A stretch of DNA of 64,000 bases from Posidonia oceanica. Taxonomy: Eukaryota; Streptophyta; Magnoliopsida; Alismatales; Posidoniaceae. The first letter of the stretch is position 1. Each line of letters opens with the position of its first letter. The position numbers were made by a program, and so were the translations under genes. The stretch is from assembly GCA_037176725.1 (NCBI GenBank), contig JAZBRS010000054.1:12046001-12110000 (forward strand). Direction: 5' to 3'. Positions 1-10,935 of this stretch are shown here, piece after piece. The notes beneath the pieces were generated by a model, which was given only the letters and a program-made list of their open reading frames with translations, ran no database searches and was not told where the DNA came from.

Positions 1-31
1 CACCATTGTCAGACCTCAGACTCTTTACTTT

Positions 32-772
32 CTAACCAGTTTGATTTTTCACCTCAGCTTTCCACCTTTTAAAAGTAGCAAACACATCAGATTTATTTTT
101 CAGAAAATAAACCCATACCTTTTTGGTGGAGTCATTAATGAAAGTGACATAATAGCGTGAGCCTCCAAGGGATTTTACAAGAGTTGGTCTCCATACGTCA
201 GTACGAACTAACTCCAGCTTTCCTATCTTTGACATTCTTACAGACTTTGAGAAACTGACTCTCTTCTGTTTGCCATAGATGCAGTCCTCACAAAGGCCTA
301 CATCCACTGATTTCAGATTTGATATTTTTCCTTGTGACGCCAATAGCTTCATTCTCTTTTCACTCATGCGCCCAAGCCTTTTATGAGATAGTTTCGAGTC
401 AACTAAACAATTAGCAACTACAATGGTGTCCTTTTGTCCTGGTGTCAAGTACAGAGTTCCTAACTTCTTGCCTTGTGTTACAACCATAGCACCATTGACT
501 ACTTTCCATTGTCCTCCTCTGAATACTGTTGAGTATCTATCATTGTCAATCTGACCCATCGAGATTAAGTTCCTCTTAAGATTTGGAACATGTTTGACTT
601 CCTGCAGTTTCCATAGGCCATTGTCAGCCCTTATGTGAACTTCATCATTGCCCATGATATCCAAACAACTATCATCAGCAAGATACAGTTTTGCATTTTC
701 TATTACAATATAGTTATGTAGCAATTCCAGCAATTGGTAGAGTGAAACGACGCACTTGAGTCCATAATTCAC
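32..772 (-). pseudogene. Copia GAG-pre-integrase and integrase N-terminal fragment
   Basis: This 246-residue frame starts with a protease-to-integrase linker (substitutions around IRADNGLWKLQEVKHVPNLK). A GAG-pre-integrase block follows near residues 125-170, with SHKRLGR and the CEDCIYGKQ zinc-binding pair. The integrase core begins at RTDVWRP, where the family usually has HTDVWGP, so the first catalytic Asp is kept. In the usual HHCC finger the second His (RLGH) is replaced by Arg, which should weaken zinc binding. No start codon is expected, because this is an internal part of a polyprotein. It is separated from gag by stop-containing sequence. Confidence 0.82.
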
Positions 773-874
773 GTCTCAATAGGATTGTCAACACAACAAA
801 TTAGGACATCAACAATGTCTTCACTAATTGAGTTTGCAGAATCATCATTCCTTGACTGATTCTTCTTCTTTTTC

Positions 875-1617
875 TTCGATACCTTGCACTGACTATTGAA
901 GTGACCCTTCTTCTTGCAGTTCTAGCAAATGATGTCTTTGCGATTCTTACCCTTCCCCTTGGACTTAGATCTGCCATGGGTTTGATTCTGGCTCTAGTGT
1001 TGACTCCTTCCTTTGCTTTCTACACTTAAAGCAGATCCTGAAGATTCTCCGCATTCCTTCTTGCGAATGTCCTTGCTCAGAAGCAGATCTCGGATTTCAT
1101 TCAACTTCAACTTTGCATTACCTAGCAAATTGCTAACCCCAATCACGATTGCAGACCAACTTTCTGGTAGTGATGATAACAGAATTAGTGCCTTGACCTC
1201 ATCATCGAACATGATCTCCATCAAACTCAATTGAGTTATGATCACGTTGAACTCGTTGATGTGATCTGCAATGCACCCTCCTTCTGACATCTTAAGATTA
1301 ATTAAACGATGCATCAAATGTACCTTGTTTGAGATTGATGGCTTCTCGTACATATTTGACAACGCCTTCATCAGATCTGCTGTGGTATTCTCTTTGACGA
1401 TGTTGAACGCCATGTTCCTTGCCAATGTCAATCTGACCACACTAAGTGCCTAGCGATCTAACAGATCCCAAGCCTCCTATTCCATCCCTTCTGACTTCCT
1501 CCCCAATAGCGGTTCGTGCAACTTCTTCTGGTAGAGATAGTCATCTATCTGCATCTTCTAGAAATCGAAGTCTTTGCCATCGAACTTTTCGATTCTGACA
1601 TTGCCGTCCTCTGCCAT
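875..1617 (-). pseudogene. Copia gag (UBN2 type) with disabled zinc knuckle
   Basis: The probable start is the ATG at 1617 (MAEDGNVRIEKFDGKDFDF), followed at once by a TAG where the family has Trp. A second open stretch at 1440-994 holds the UBN2 capsid-like region: the ADHINEFNVIITQL helix, then DDEVKALILLSSLPESW, typical of Tork-type gag. Further down, around 905-935, lies a CCHC zinc knuckle of form CxxC-KKKGHFNSQC with a stop inside the first CxxC. Gag would form the particle shell and bind RNA. Multiple stops make this copy non-coding. Confidence 0.8.
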
Positions 1618-1645
1618 CGTTCCCACTATTCCTCTTGAACTAAAT

Positions 1646-1657
1646 GCTCTGATACGA
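1646..1657 (-). other. Primer-binding site (initiator tRNA-Met)
   Basis: On the minus strand the sequence TCGTATCAGAGC lies just inside the LTR. It matches the canonical plant Copia primer site TGGTATCAGAGC at 11 of 12 positions and fixes the direction of the element. Confidence 0.85.
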
Positions 1658-1659
1658 GT

Positions 1660-2095
1660 TGTTGGAAAAAAAAGGATATTCTCAAGGATCTAGAGAAGAA
1701 ACGAAGGTGAAAAGAACAAGCACACACAGAAAAAACAGGGATTTATGTGGTTTGGCAAGTTACCTACGTCCACAACCGCAATAGGGTTTCCTTCTTCTTC
1801 TTAGATCAAAGTTTCATGTTACAGAAGACTGCCCCCTCATATATATAGGAGAACTAGGACGTGACAATGATAGGAAATTACACATATAACATTAAAGACT
1901 TATTTCCTAAGATAATATCCTAAAATATCTCAAAATAATATCTTCGAATAAAATATCCCTCAAATATCTCAAGATAATATCCTAAGATATATTATTTCTA
2001 AAATATCTCAAGATATAATACTCCTAAAATATCTCAATATAATACATAATCAGCAGACCCAGAGTTCAGCATAATCAAACTCCATATACCCAACA
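1660..2095 (-). repeat. 5' LTR of the left Copia element
   Basis: The 436 bp block begins TGTTGGGTATATGG and ends TTTTTTCCAACA on the minus strand, so both the TG..CA ends and a short inverted repeat (TGTTGG/CCAACA) are present. The primer site follows two bases beyond its inner end. The partner LTR is outside the window, so the LTR call rests on ends, primer site and position. Confidence 0.8.
1895..2045. repeat. AT-rich short tandem repeats inside the LTR
   Basis: Diverged copies of an AAATATCTCAAGATAATATC-like unit repeat about six times at 20-30 bp spacing in the U3 part of the LTR. LTR enhancers often have this layout, but regulatory function here is only inferred. Confidence 0.6.
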
Positions 2096-2372
2096 GGGTG
2101 TACCTAAATTTGGAATCAATCACTACATGAACACCCACTGACTAAAGCTTTACTGCTTTAGTCAGGTATTCTTTCTTTCGATTAAAGCACATGATCACAC
2201 TACTGCTGAGAATTCTGATTGTGATGTGGTCCAACTCATCCACTTGCCACAGAATCACGCAAAGCTTTCTCGGCCCCTAAGATTTATAGAGTATTGAAAG
2301 TGTTAAATCATGAGTTTAGATTCAATACAAATCAACATACTGATTTATAAACTAATGCTTTATTGATGAATA

Positions 2373-2696
2373 TTATGCAAGCTTACTCTTAGTCCTTTCA
2401 TCTCGTTCACTGTATGTAACTTCATCGTCATGATTGTTGTTGTCTTGAATTTCTTCAAATGTTGCAGCATATTCCAATGGCTCCTTGCCTTTTTGAACTT
2501 TGTAAGTAATATTGTCTTTCTCCATCTTAGATTGATTTGTGTCCAAATCGTCGTTTGCTGGTAATTTTGTCAACAACTTCTTCGCCTTGCTTCGTGTATT
2601 CGTAGAAGGACTTGATTTTACTTTATTATTTGGAGGAGTTTGAGTTAATCCTAAACTAAAACTTGGGATCTCTTGATTCCTGTAAAAAATGAGCAT
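2373..2696 (-). pseudogene. First-exon fragment of a MULE-borne DUF1985/Ulp1-type gene
   Basis: This 107-residue frame aligns over its length with 5387-5686 on the other strand. Shared landmarks are IPSFSLGLTQ / MPTFSLEVSQ, the NTRSKAKK / NTRSQSRK basic patch, GKEPL / GKEPI, and the identical C-terminal ERTKSKLA just before the exon end. The Met that opens the right-hand copy is Ile here, so the start would have to be the upstream MLIFYR. No DUF1985 domain follows at this locus. The segment is polar and basic, with no recognised fold. Confidence 0.6.
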
Positions 2697-3035
2697 GTTT
2701 CAGTTAGTTTAAATAAAAGGGACGAATTCGTTATTTGGTAACAGATTCATGAAGAAATTTAATTAGTTTCAGTATCAGTAAATGTCATTATGTAATAGTA
2801 TCTATGAAACTAAAGAAAGAAATATTCACTGAATAAACGTAAACTAAACAAGTACTTCTCATTTAGGTAAAAATCAATTTTACAGTTAAAGCCATAAACT
2901 AACGGAAGGGCATTTTGTTTGGGATGGATCAAATATACATTATTGAAAGAAAACTAAAATAAAAATCGATACCGAAATAGGATTTTTCATCGACCAAGAT
3001 CCATGAATAATATTTTAAACTAAATGTGATTACAG

Positions 3036-3179
3036 TAAGATCATTGACGAAACTGAATCAACGAAATGTTAACTAATTTGTGAACTAATTTGTAAGATCA
3101 TTGACGAAACTGAATCAACGAAATGTTAACTAATTTGTAAGATCATTGACAAAACTGAATTAACGAAATGTTAATTGAA
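3036..3179. repeat. Three tandem copies of a 45-57 bp unit
   Basis: The phrase TAAGATCATTGACGAAACTG recurs at 3036, 3093 and 3138, each time followed by AACGAAATGTTAA. The first copy carries an extra 12 bp. Confidence 0.85.
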
Positions 3180-3354
3180 AAAACGTAACGAGACTAAATG
3201 AGATCATATATTCAATGTTGAACGGAAACTAAATTAGGGCTTTTATTCGAGTGAAAATAATATATAGATCTGAAAGACGTAAAATAAATTAGTGATTTTC
3301 GTTCAGTGAAAATTGAATATACAGTCAAAACCAATACCCAAAATGTGCATTTTC

Positions 3355-3443
3355 AGTGAGGATGAATCTATAAATAACGAAAACTAAAATAGGGCTTCGG
3401 TGAGGATGAATCTATAAATAACAAAAACTAAAATAGGGCTTCT
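3355..3443. repeat. Two tandem copies of a 45 bp unit
   Basis: GTGAGGATGAATCTATAAAT starts at 3355 and again at 3400, and the following 25 bases agree apart from one change. Confidence 0.85.
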
Positions 3444-3655
3444 CATCCAGGGAAATACAAACATACAAATAAATAAACAGAAAATTATAAAAAATACTTA
3501 TTGTCGAATGAGAATAAAAATATCCAACATAAAACGATAACAAAATAAAACGGCTCCTTCCTAAGCGGGAATGAAATACGAAGCAACAAACCGAAAAATA
3601 ATGTTTCTTACCCGACTGAAGAAGCCTTTGTTTGTCGACGGTGTTCCATTTCGTC

Positions 3656-3909
3656 GAAAGGAGAAGGTATCGTTGGCGGTTAGTAGTTTTCCCCCTTGGA
3701 GGTGGTGTCCCAGGGTTTTGCAAAGGAGAAGGTGTCATTGGCGGTAGCAGCTTTCCCCTTTGAAGGCAGTGTCCTAGGGTTTTGCAAAGGAGAAGGTGTC
3801 GTCGGCGGTAGCAGTTTTCCCCTTTGAAGGTGGTGTCTCAGGGTTTTGCAAAGGAGAAGGTGTCGACGGTGGTGGGAGTTTTCCCCTTTGAAGGCGGTGT
3901 CGCTTGATG
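3656..3909. repeat. Four-copy minisatellite, unit about 63 bp
   Basis: The phrase AAAGGAGAAGGTGTC (GTATC in copy one) recurs roughly every 63 bp, each time followed by a GGCGGTAGCAG-like patch, TTTTCCCC and a GGTGGTGTC-like patch. Because 63 is a multiple of three, minus-strand frames stay open as 21-residue repeats. This explains the apparent 61-89 residue reading frames here, which are probably not proteins. Confidence 0.88.
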
Positions 3910-4148
3910 CTAGAATGGGATCTGAAGGGACGGATTGATGGAGAATCACTTTTTTTCATTTTGCATGAAAGGAATTGAATGCGGGATTGCTACCAAGATT
4001 TTGAACATTGGTCCCCACTTATTACGTGGTTTCCATAAATGAGTTTCTTTTCATTTAAATTTTGGAGGGATAGGATGTGAGAATGGCATTCAAGATGGAT
4101 GGCTATGATCATGGGCCTCATAATACAAAGTAAAAACGGGTCTCTTTA

Positions 4149-4204
4149 GATATTAACTCTCTCTCTCTCTCTCTATATATATAGAGAGAGAGAGAGTTAA
4201 TATC
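4149..4204. repeat. Near-palindromic junction of two MULE ends
   Basis: GATATTAA, then (CT)9, a short TA run, a (GA)-run and TTAATATC form a near-perfect inverted repeat. The terminal repeats of the two head-to-head MULEs begin on either side. Confidence 0.85.
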
Positions 4205-4720
4205 AGGAAAGGTTCATCCTTACTTTTGATAGTGAGGCCCTTCATCCTGTCCATCCATCTTGGATACTATTCTAGGATCGTAGCCATCCACTAAAATTGG
4301 AAACAAACACAAATCCACTAATTAGAAAATCAGTTACGGAAACCACACAAAAATTTCGATGGGTCCAATATTTTTGAAAAACAAAATGAGCATTTCTTGC
4401 ATTTATTCCTGTTTCTTCGATAGAAGGGAAATCTACCAAGTAAAACCCTATTCTCCCAAAACGAATCGGTTCTCAAACCTCCACTCCAGTTTTTTCGATG
4501 CCACTGCCTTCCACTGGAAAATCTCTCGTCGCTGAGGACTCCATTTTCGCAGTCGAACGAGAGGTGGTTGAGGGCGAACTATACAATTTCAAGTGATTTA
4601 AAGATCGTGCGCTAGGGATCTATTAAGATACAAGAGGAGAAATGGATCACCGTCGACTACGTCTGCATTCATCTGTCATGTAAGAATCATAGTTAGACTT
4701 CTAATAAAAACCAAAACGAA

Positions 4721-5310
4721 ACCGTGTTTTAGTTTCCGTTTTTTAATGTATAAATGATTTGATGAGAACGAAATATATTGGATGAAAAATGCCTATTTTT
4801 GTTGTCGATTCTTCCATTATATATTTGATTCCCTTACGGCGAAAAAGCCTTAATATATATGTTGTCTTCTTTGTAACCATCATAATGTCTTATGATTTCT
4901 ATAGAAGGGTTTTTTTTATTTAGTCTACAAGTTTATTTGTAACAATGAGGGAATGACTAATATCATTTTTATAGTTTCTGTAACACGAAATTTCGTTTAG
5001 TAACAGTAACGATGAAACGAAATACCGTGTTTTAGTTTTCATTTTTTAATGTATAAATGATTTGATGAGAATGAAATATATTGGACAAAAAAGTCCTATT
5101 TTTGTTGTCGATTTATCCACTATATATTTGATTCCCTCAAGACGAAAAAGCCCTAATTTATATGTTATTTCTACAAAATGGTTTTTTTATTTAGGCACAC
5201 TTTGATTCAGTCTACAAGTTCATTCGTAACAATGAGTGAATGAATTATATCCTTTTTATAGTTTCTGTAACATGAAATTTCTTTTAGTAACAGTAATGAT
5301 GAAACGAAAG
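4721..5310. repeat. Tandem duplication, period about 303 bp
   Basis: ACCGTGTTTTAGTTT starts at 4721 and at 5024. Each copy continues with TAAATGATTTGATGAGAA, TTTTTGTTGTCGATT, ACAAGTT, TAACAATGAG and ends with GATGAAACGAAA. It lies in the 5' non-coding region of the Ulp1-type gene. Confidence 0.85.
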
Positions 5311-5384
5311 AGATTGGAGAAATTCAATCTCTTTCTTTCATCATTACTGTAACTTAATGAAATTTTGTGTTACAGAAACTATAT
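5257..5384. repeat. Inverted repeat with ~60 bp arms
   Basis: The left arm (TATAGTTTCTGTAACA through GAAAGAGATTG) is mirrored by the right arm (CAATCTCTTTC through TGTTACAGAAACTATA) around a spacer of about 8 bp near 5316. A transcript would fold into a long hairpin immediately upstream of the first exon of the Ulp1-type gene. Confidence 0.8.
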
Positions 5385-5476
5385 AAATGATCTACTACAT
5401 TCTATTGAATACTACAAAAATTCTATCTTGCTGTTATAATAATGTAAATCTTCACTATCTTAATAGGAAGTCAGAA

Positions 5477-6595
5477 ATGCCAACATTTAGCTTGGAAGTA
5501 TCACAGATGTCACCCGATAAGGACAAGGATATAAGTCCAGCAAAAAACACAAGAAGTCAGTCAAGAAAAGGCAAGGAACCAATCAACACTGCTGGCTTAC
5601 CTGAAGGATTAGACCAAGAAACTGAGATTGTCGACAAAGATGTAAATGACGACCGAGAAGAGAGAACGAAAAGTAAGCTTGCCTGATATTAAGTAACTCA
5701 TACATAGTTTATAAAACATTTTGTTAATTTTTACTGATGTGTTCTTATTTTATGTCTTTTAAGATCAACATAGATGTGTGTCATATGCAATGATAAGGTT
5801 CCTAAAAGTCCATAAAATGAGTGTTGGTGTTGTTCAAAAGATCAAGAAGACTATGTTTAGTCATTTTTGGGACATTGTCGTAAACTTGGATCTTGATGTC
5901 CTGATCTCCAAGTATTTGGGAGAAAACTACTTCATGTTGGGTGGTGAAAAGTGCAAATTCAGTGTGGACGACATTCTTGAGATTCTACAAATACCCAATG
6001 GAGAGAAGAAGTTGGTGGAGGTGAAAAATTATAAACCATCATCTCGCTTGGGAAACTTTTTGATGGCAAAACCGGCCTGTGTTAGGAAATCTGATGTTAA
6101 GAGGATTCTTAAACAACTAGCAAAGACAGAAAGTTCTGAAGATGAAGATGTTTGCGTGAAGCTTTGGATTTGCTTGTTTTTCACAACATTCCTGATTCCT
6201 GATTCAAGCTGTGGATTTCCCAGTTCGATGCTGCGTTATATAGATGACCTAGAAAGGATATCAAGCTACAACTGGGCACTCTACACATTGGAGTTTATAA
6301 TGAACAGCTTGGACCATCTCAAATCGTATTGCTTGGAAAGTGCATGGGCACTTCTGATAAGTTTAATGACAAATTTAACTTCTGCTTAAAATTTTAAACT
6401 TTACTATGCTATTCACCTCATAACATTGTAAATCTATTTGATACAAATTGTAGGTTTGGGCATATGAGAGAGACAACTCTATAGAACCAACAAACCCCAC
6501 AACCATTCCGTTATACAAGAAATATGCGAAGACAACTAAGGGAACAACAACAAAGCTTGCCTCTAAGAGGAAACAAGCTGATGTGGAGGTATAAA
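5477..6595 (+). pseudogene. N-terminal exons of MULE-borne Ulp1-type gene (DUF1985-like region)
   Basis: The likely start is the ATG at 5477 (MPTFSLEVSQ). Exon one is polar and basic and ends ERTKSKLA near 5686. A second open stretch (5778-6389) reads like the DUF1985 region found beside Ulp1 peptidases in plant MULEs. It has KKTMFSHFWDIVVNLDL, then LGGEKCKFSVDDILEILQIPNG, then SYNWALYTLEFIMNSLDHL and a hydrophobic stretch. After an intron-like gap, 6450-6595 continues as VWAYERDNS, the usual sequel of that domain, then a basic tail. The domain's role is unknown. Introns are inferred from frame changes and could be frameshifts. The gene is then broken by a solo LTR. Confidence 0.62.
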
Positions 6596-6657
6596 TGCAA
6601 ACAAACCATTTAACATGTACAAAATGGATATGTATCTTTCATAAAGCTAACAAATAA

Positions 6658-8962
6658 TGTAACGACCCGCATCGCTACACCCAAATTCCATTAGCCTAAA
6701 TAAATTAAACACAAATAAATGATCAATTTACAAATAATTAAAGGCTAATACAACAACTATCTACCAGAAACCTGCAATGGACGGTTACGTGACTCCGACT
6801 ATATGTACTAGTGAAACACACAGCAATTCGTCTGCACCTACAACTAAAAACCCAACACACACCCAACAAAAAACCACGCAAAATCGGAATAAAACCATCA
6901 ATTGGACTAAAACATCATTCCAAATCTATTTTATTATTTTCCTTTAAAATCACCATGGTCTCAAAATAACTGTCACTAAAACACGGGCCTATTGGCCAAA
7001 ACCCGACAAAATGCCGCAATGCCGCACAGGCAGAAAAGCTCAAAGCCCCTCTGGCCAAAATAACAAAACCACAAGCCTCACAGGTAGAAAACACAATGAG
7101 TCGTGTTGCTCGGCACCAAGCAACTAACTCTGGTCCACAAGCAGCTGCCGAAGCATACTATACTGCCACAAACATCCGCCTTGTGGAGGAGCATGTCTGT
7201 TCCGACGTACTCCTACCTGAAGGAGCCTCAAAAGTTAACTCCACTTGAGAAAGCTACTCACCCCACCTGGGTGAGCTGTCCTCTCTCATGACAAAACCAC
7301 AAGGTACGCCCTATCAGTGCCCAAAAACTCAATGCTCAAACCTCTGAAGGCTCCTTAGCACACAAGTGAGTCTCGGTACTCGTAGCAACTAGTGTATTGA
7401 AACCAGCTACACAGAGGTATCATACCCCCTGGATACGCTGCCACGATACCCTAGGTACGGACGACACCTCGACCCACAGACCTCAGCCTAGGTGACGTGC
7501 CCGACACACCAGGAACATTGTCACATTCCCGGATCTTGACAACACGACCCCTAGGTTTCAGTCCACAGCAAAACTACGGCAAAACTCCTTTAAAAACACA
7601 TCCACAGTTTCCTCAAAACCCTTTTTCAAATCATTTTTATATTCCCATAATATCCATTAAACCAAGGCACCATGTATTCATAACTAAATCATCAAAGCCC
7701 AACTAAAAATCCACTTAAAGCATGTTCAGGGGTCTGATTCGGCAAACTGAACTGGGATAGGTCGATCGAACCTGGGCCCTGGTCTGGCACATCGAAATGG
7801 GTCGGTCGACCAAACCAGTGCCAGAGCCCAATCTCGAGAGCACCATCGGCATATCGAAATGGGTCAGTATACCGATTCCTGGGCTCAGGGGAAACCAGAG
7901 AGCATGAACGGCAGACCGAAACATTTCAGTATGTCGTTCCTGCCGATTGTAGAAAACAGAGAAGTTCAACCAAAAATTCCAAAAATCCAATCTCCTACCA
8001 CGCTCAACCAAATCCAACATGCAATATATCAAATTGAAGCTATTGAAGCAAGGAATCATTTGACACTAAAAACACACCATTCCATAGCATAAAACTCACA
8101 TATTCCTCAAGAAACCATTAATTGAATGGTATAAACCAAAATTAAATAATTGCGACTAAAAATCGTATATTCATCCAAAAATAACAAAACAAGTTCCAAT
8201 AGATCCAGAACATCACAAGCAATCCAAATATATGATTTTTAAGCTAAACAGAGAAGAGTTGTGGAATGTGCACCTCTTGGACGATCATAGAGGTTCCATA
8301 ACGCCGACCACCCAATCCGCTTGATAGGCCACCCCACAAGCCATGGAGCTCCTCACGGCCTCAGGATCGATGATCGGAGCTCATCACTTCGAGGATGACG
8401 ACTGGAGCTCACCACCATCGCACGAGCACAGGGGAAGGTTCGGCCACCGATCGCACTCCCGCACCACTCTCTGTCTCGGTCTCTCTCTCTTTCTCTCTCG
8501 GTTTGGAGGAAGAAGAGAAGAAGGAGGACGATAAGAGGGCTCCGAGGAAAGGAGGAAAGGAGGAGGAAGAAGAAGGAAGAGGGGAAAACTCCGGGAAGGA
8601 GGAGGAAGAAAGTCGGTGCTCTGCGTGGGAAAATGGCAGGGAAAAGAGGAGAGAAGGTCAGTGGCTTGCGGAGGGCACCACACACTCTCTTTTATAGTCT
8701 CAAGTATGTGGTAGACAGCTACATGCATACCAACGAATTCCACGACCAACTACTCCTCAAACACTAACCAGCCACGCCACGAGGACACCAACCCCTCTAC
8801 GAGCACATCAACCACTCCTCCGCACCAACAAAAGCCAAAGCTACACACCCAACCCAACAAATAAACCATTGAATAGGCCACGTGCCAATAACACCGGTCT
8901 AAAATTAGAGAAATTCATTTAAATCAGAATAATTACAAAGTAAATGAATTTTGGATGTTACA
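6658..8962 (-). mobile_element. Solo LTR of a Ty3-gypsy element
   Basis: On the minus strand the 2,305 bp block starts TGTAACATCCAAAATTC and ends GATGCGGGTCGTTACA, edges common to plant gypsy LTRs. Identical 5-bp target duplications (AATAA at 6653-6657 and 8963-8967) flank it. A TATA-like CTATAAAAGAGAG lies on the minus strand near 8690, supporting the orientation. There is no internal coding region and no second LTR, so it is a solo LTR left by recombination. Open frames within it (for example 8353-8749) come from purine/pyrimidine-rich sequence and are not genes. Confidence 0.9.
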
Positions 8963-9185
8963 AATAAATAATGATAGGATGATGAATCCGATGATGACGA
9001 TATATGCATTAAGGATGTTCTCGAATGACCAAGACAAGAGGTACCGATTACATTCATTATGATATTTGAAATCCATTTTAATTAGATATTTGTTTTAATA
9101 ACACTATTACTGAAATTGCTTTTATATTAATGAAACAATTCCTTCTAAAATGTTACTGTTACATGATAACATTATTATCCATATA

Positions 9186-9619
9186 GAATGAGTCAACAAA
9201 TAGCGATGTTGGCGAAGAGAAATGAGGAGTTGACAACCGAGATACATGATTGAAAAATAAAAATAGATAATAGACTTACAAAGCTGGAAGACAAAAATAA
9301 AAAGAGAAACTGTACAGATGACATTGACATAGAGGGAGATGTACATAATGAAGGCAATAATGAACACAGATCAACTGCAAAGGAGCAGTGCAATTTTCTC
9401 AATGAATCCAATAAACAATTCAAAGTTGGAGAGGAAGATGATCGAATTGATGCCCGAAATGAAGAAGGAATTGAAGATGATTTTGACAACATACCATTGG
9501 CGAGAAGATTTGCTATGGTACCATTTGCAACAAATAAAACAGGAGACATTGTCAAATATGAAAAAAACTCCACTCCAAGTTCAATGATTAAGAAGATAAA
9601 GATGAAAAGCAAAAAATAG
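9186..9619 (+). pseudogene. Middle, acidic region of the MULE-borne Ulp1-type gene
   Basis: Downstream of the solo LTR the coding signal resumes in pieces. The clearest runs from about 9430 to 9619: an acidic start (VGEEDDRIDARNEEGIEDDF), then DNIPLARRFAMVPFATNKTG, ending in a basic tail rich in Lys just before a stop. Such low-complexity linkers normally join the DUF1985-like and Ulp1 halves in these transposon genes. The preceding 250 bp have a stop in every frame. The assignment rests on position and strand rather than a domain. Confidence 0.45.
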
Positions 9620-9739
9620 ACAATAAAGGCACATAATTGGCAACAATCATCTATGTCAACATCAACAATAATGGCCTTACTATTTCCTTTATACCAGCTA
9701 TATCAATTACTATCTAAAAAACGGTTGTTTGACAAAGTC

Positions 9740-10935
9740 CACAATTAATTTGGCACAGACAGAAATAAGGAGGAGGAAATTCGCTGGTGTTTCAAACATC
9801 AGCAGTGAAGATTACATTTTGATTGATGAATTTATGAAAAACTACAAGACACTGTAAGTATCAAAACATATCATTTGTGTACAACTATAATGTTTTTCAT
9901 ACAATATTTTGTTACGTTTTCATACCATTTATTAAAGTTGTTATAATAATAGGCATATCAAACTAGACTTAACATAGAACTTATTTCAAACATGGTAGGT
10001 CCAAGAAAGGATACAAAGTAAACGACAACGTTTGCTCAATTGAACATCTAAAGGGCTACTATACAATTTAGCTATTCATGAAGCGGTTAGCATATAACAA
10101 ATAAACTTATATTTTTTCAACATTCATTATCCCAATGATTAACATTAAAAAAAAAAATCTTTTTACAGGTAATTGAAGTGTACATGGAGATCGTAAAGCA
10201 CATTGCTTCTCTATCAGGTGTGACTGGTGTATACTTCATGAATACATTAGCATCGGTAATCATCTTACCTTTATCTTCACTTTATTTTGCTTACATTGTT
10301 AGAACTTAATCAAAAAAATTGCATATAACACAACTTCATATGTGCAGCGATATATACAAGGACACATCTTAGATGATTCGTTAGAAAATGCATCCAATTT
10401 GAGAAAGATGGAACCATTGATGAAAGAGGTTGTAAGCAATCTGAAGTTTTGTAGGAAGATTTTAATCCCGATACATAATCTTGGGCATTGGCATCTCATG
10501 GAAGTAATTTGAGAATCAAGAATTTAGGGACTACAATTCCTTATGTGAATACATCATAGACCAAGAAGTGGCCAGATGAGTAAGATGCAAGAAACACACA
10601 TATTATGTTTATTATTTCAGAAAATTAGGAATTATACTCTTGATACAGTTCCTAACACATTTGTTTGACCTTATTTTAATGTAGGGTGATTGACTTGGAT
10701 TGTTCTTTGCTGAACTCATACCAAACATGCATCTTTGGTCTGTCATTGATGTGCAATCATTCCCACAACAGCAGCCAGAATCAATAGAATGTGGAGTTTT
10801 CATGGTGAAGGCTATTGAGCAAATAGCATATGACAACAAGATCAAATTTCAACATTTAGATATGTAAAGGTTTAGAGCAGAAATCGCAGCATCCATTTTG
10901 AAATACGCAAAGATTGAAATGTATGACAATTTAAA
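9740..10935 (+). pseudogene. Ulp1-like (C48 family) cysteine peptidase domain, decayed
   Basis: Coding islands on one strand and in order spell out a Ulp1 domain: RRRKFAGVSNISSEDYILI (about 9765), SKKGYKVNDNVCSIEHLKGY (about 10000), VIEVYMEIVKHIASLSGV (about 10170), and RKILIPIHNLGHWHLMEV (about 10450), which holds the catalytic His before Trp. ESIECGVFMVKAIEQIAY (about 10780) holds the catalytic Cys, where cellular enzymes have DCGVF. After FQHLDM a stop replaces the expected residue, and the frame resumes with FRAEIAASILK. In cells Ulp1 proteins cut SUMO from its targets. Transposon-borne copies have no established role, and this one is broken. Confidence 0.72.

Larger units (their letters stand above)
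1..2095 (-). mobile_element. Copia LTR retrotransposon, 5' portion (Tork/TNT1-like), cut by window edge
   Basis: Read on the minus strand the order is 5' LTR (2095 to 1660), primer-binding site, gag, then GAG-pre-integrase and the start of integrase, which runs off the left edge of the window. Gag before integrase, and a primer site matching initiator tRNA-Met, fit Ty1/Copia. The UBN2-type gag and the GAG-pre-integrase segment resemble the Tork/TNT1 group, which is a family judgement by eye. Several in-frame stops show it is an old inactive copy. The 3' LTR, if present, lies outside the window. Confidence 0.88.
2100..4160 (-). mobile_element. MULE fragment, homologous to the larger element on its right but inverted
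   Basis: Its right end (about 4085-4160), read on the minus strand, matches the left end of the neighbouring element in order: a GAGAGTTAATATC edge, a TTTTTACTTT patch, GAGGCCC, then CCATCCATCTTG. It contains a minus-strand homologue (2373-2696) of the first exon at 5387-5686. The left end is undefined and adjoins the Copia LTR, so the element may have been cut there. The non-coding interior (2700-3650) holds two sets of short tandem repeats. Confidence 0.65.

Noticed and set aside
3036..3909. Regular repeats considered as a CRISPR-like array
   Set aside because: Units are directly abutting minisatellites without unique spacers, and the genome is a plant nuclear one.
8343..8749. Arg/Glu-rich and Pro/Ser-rich open frames of 100-121 codons
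   Set aside because: They lie inside the solo LTR 6658-8962 and come from purine-rich sequence.
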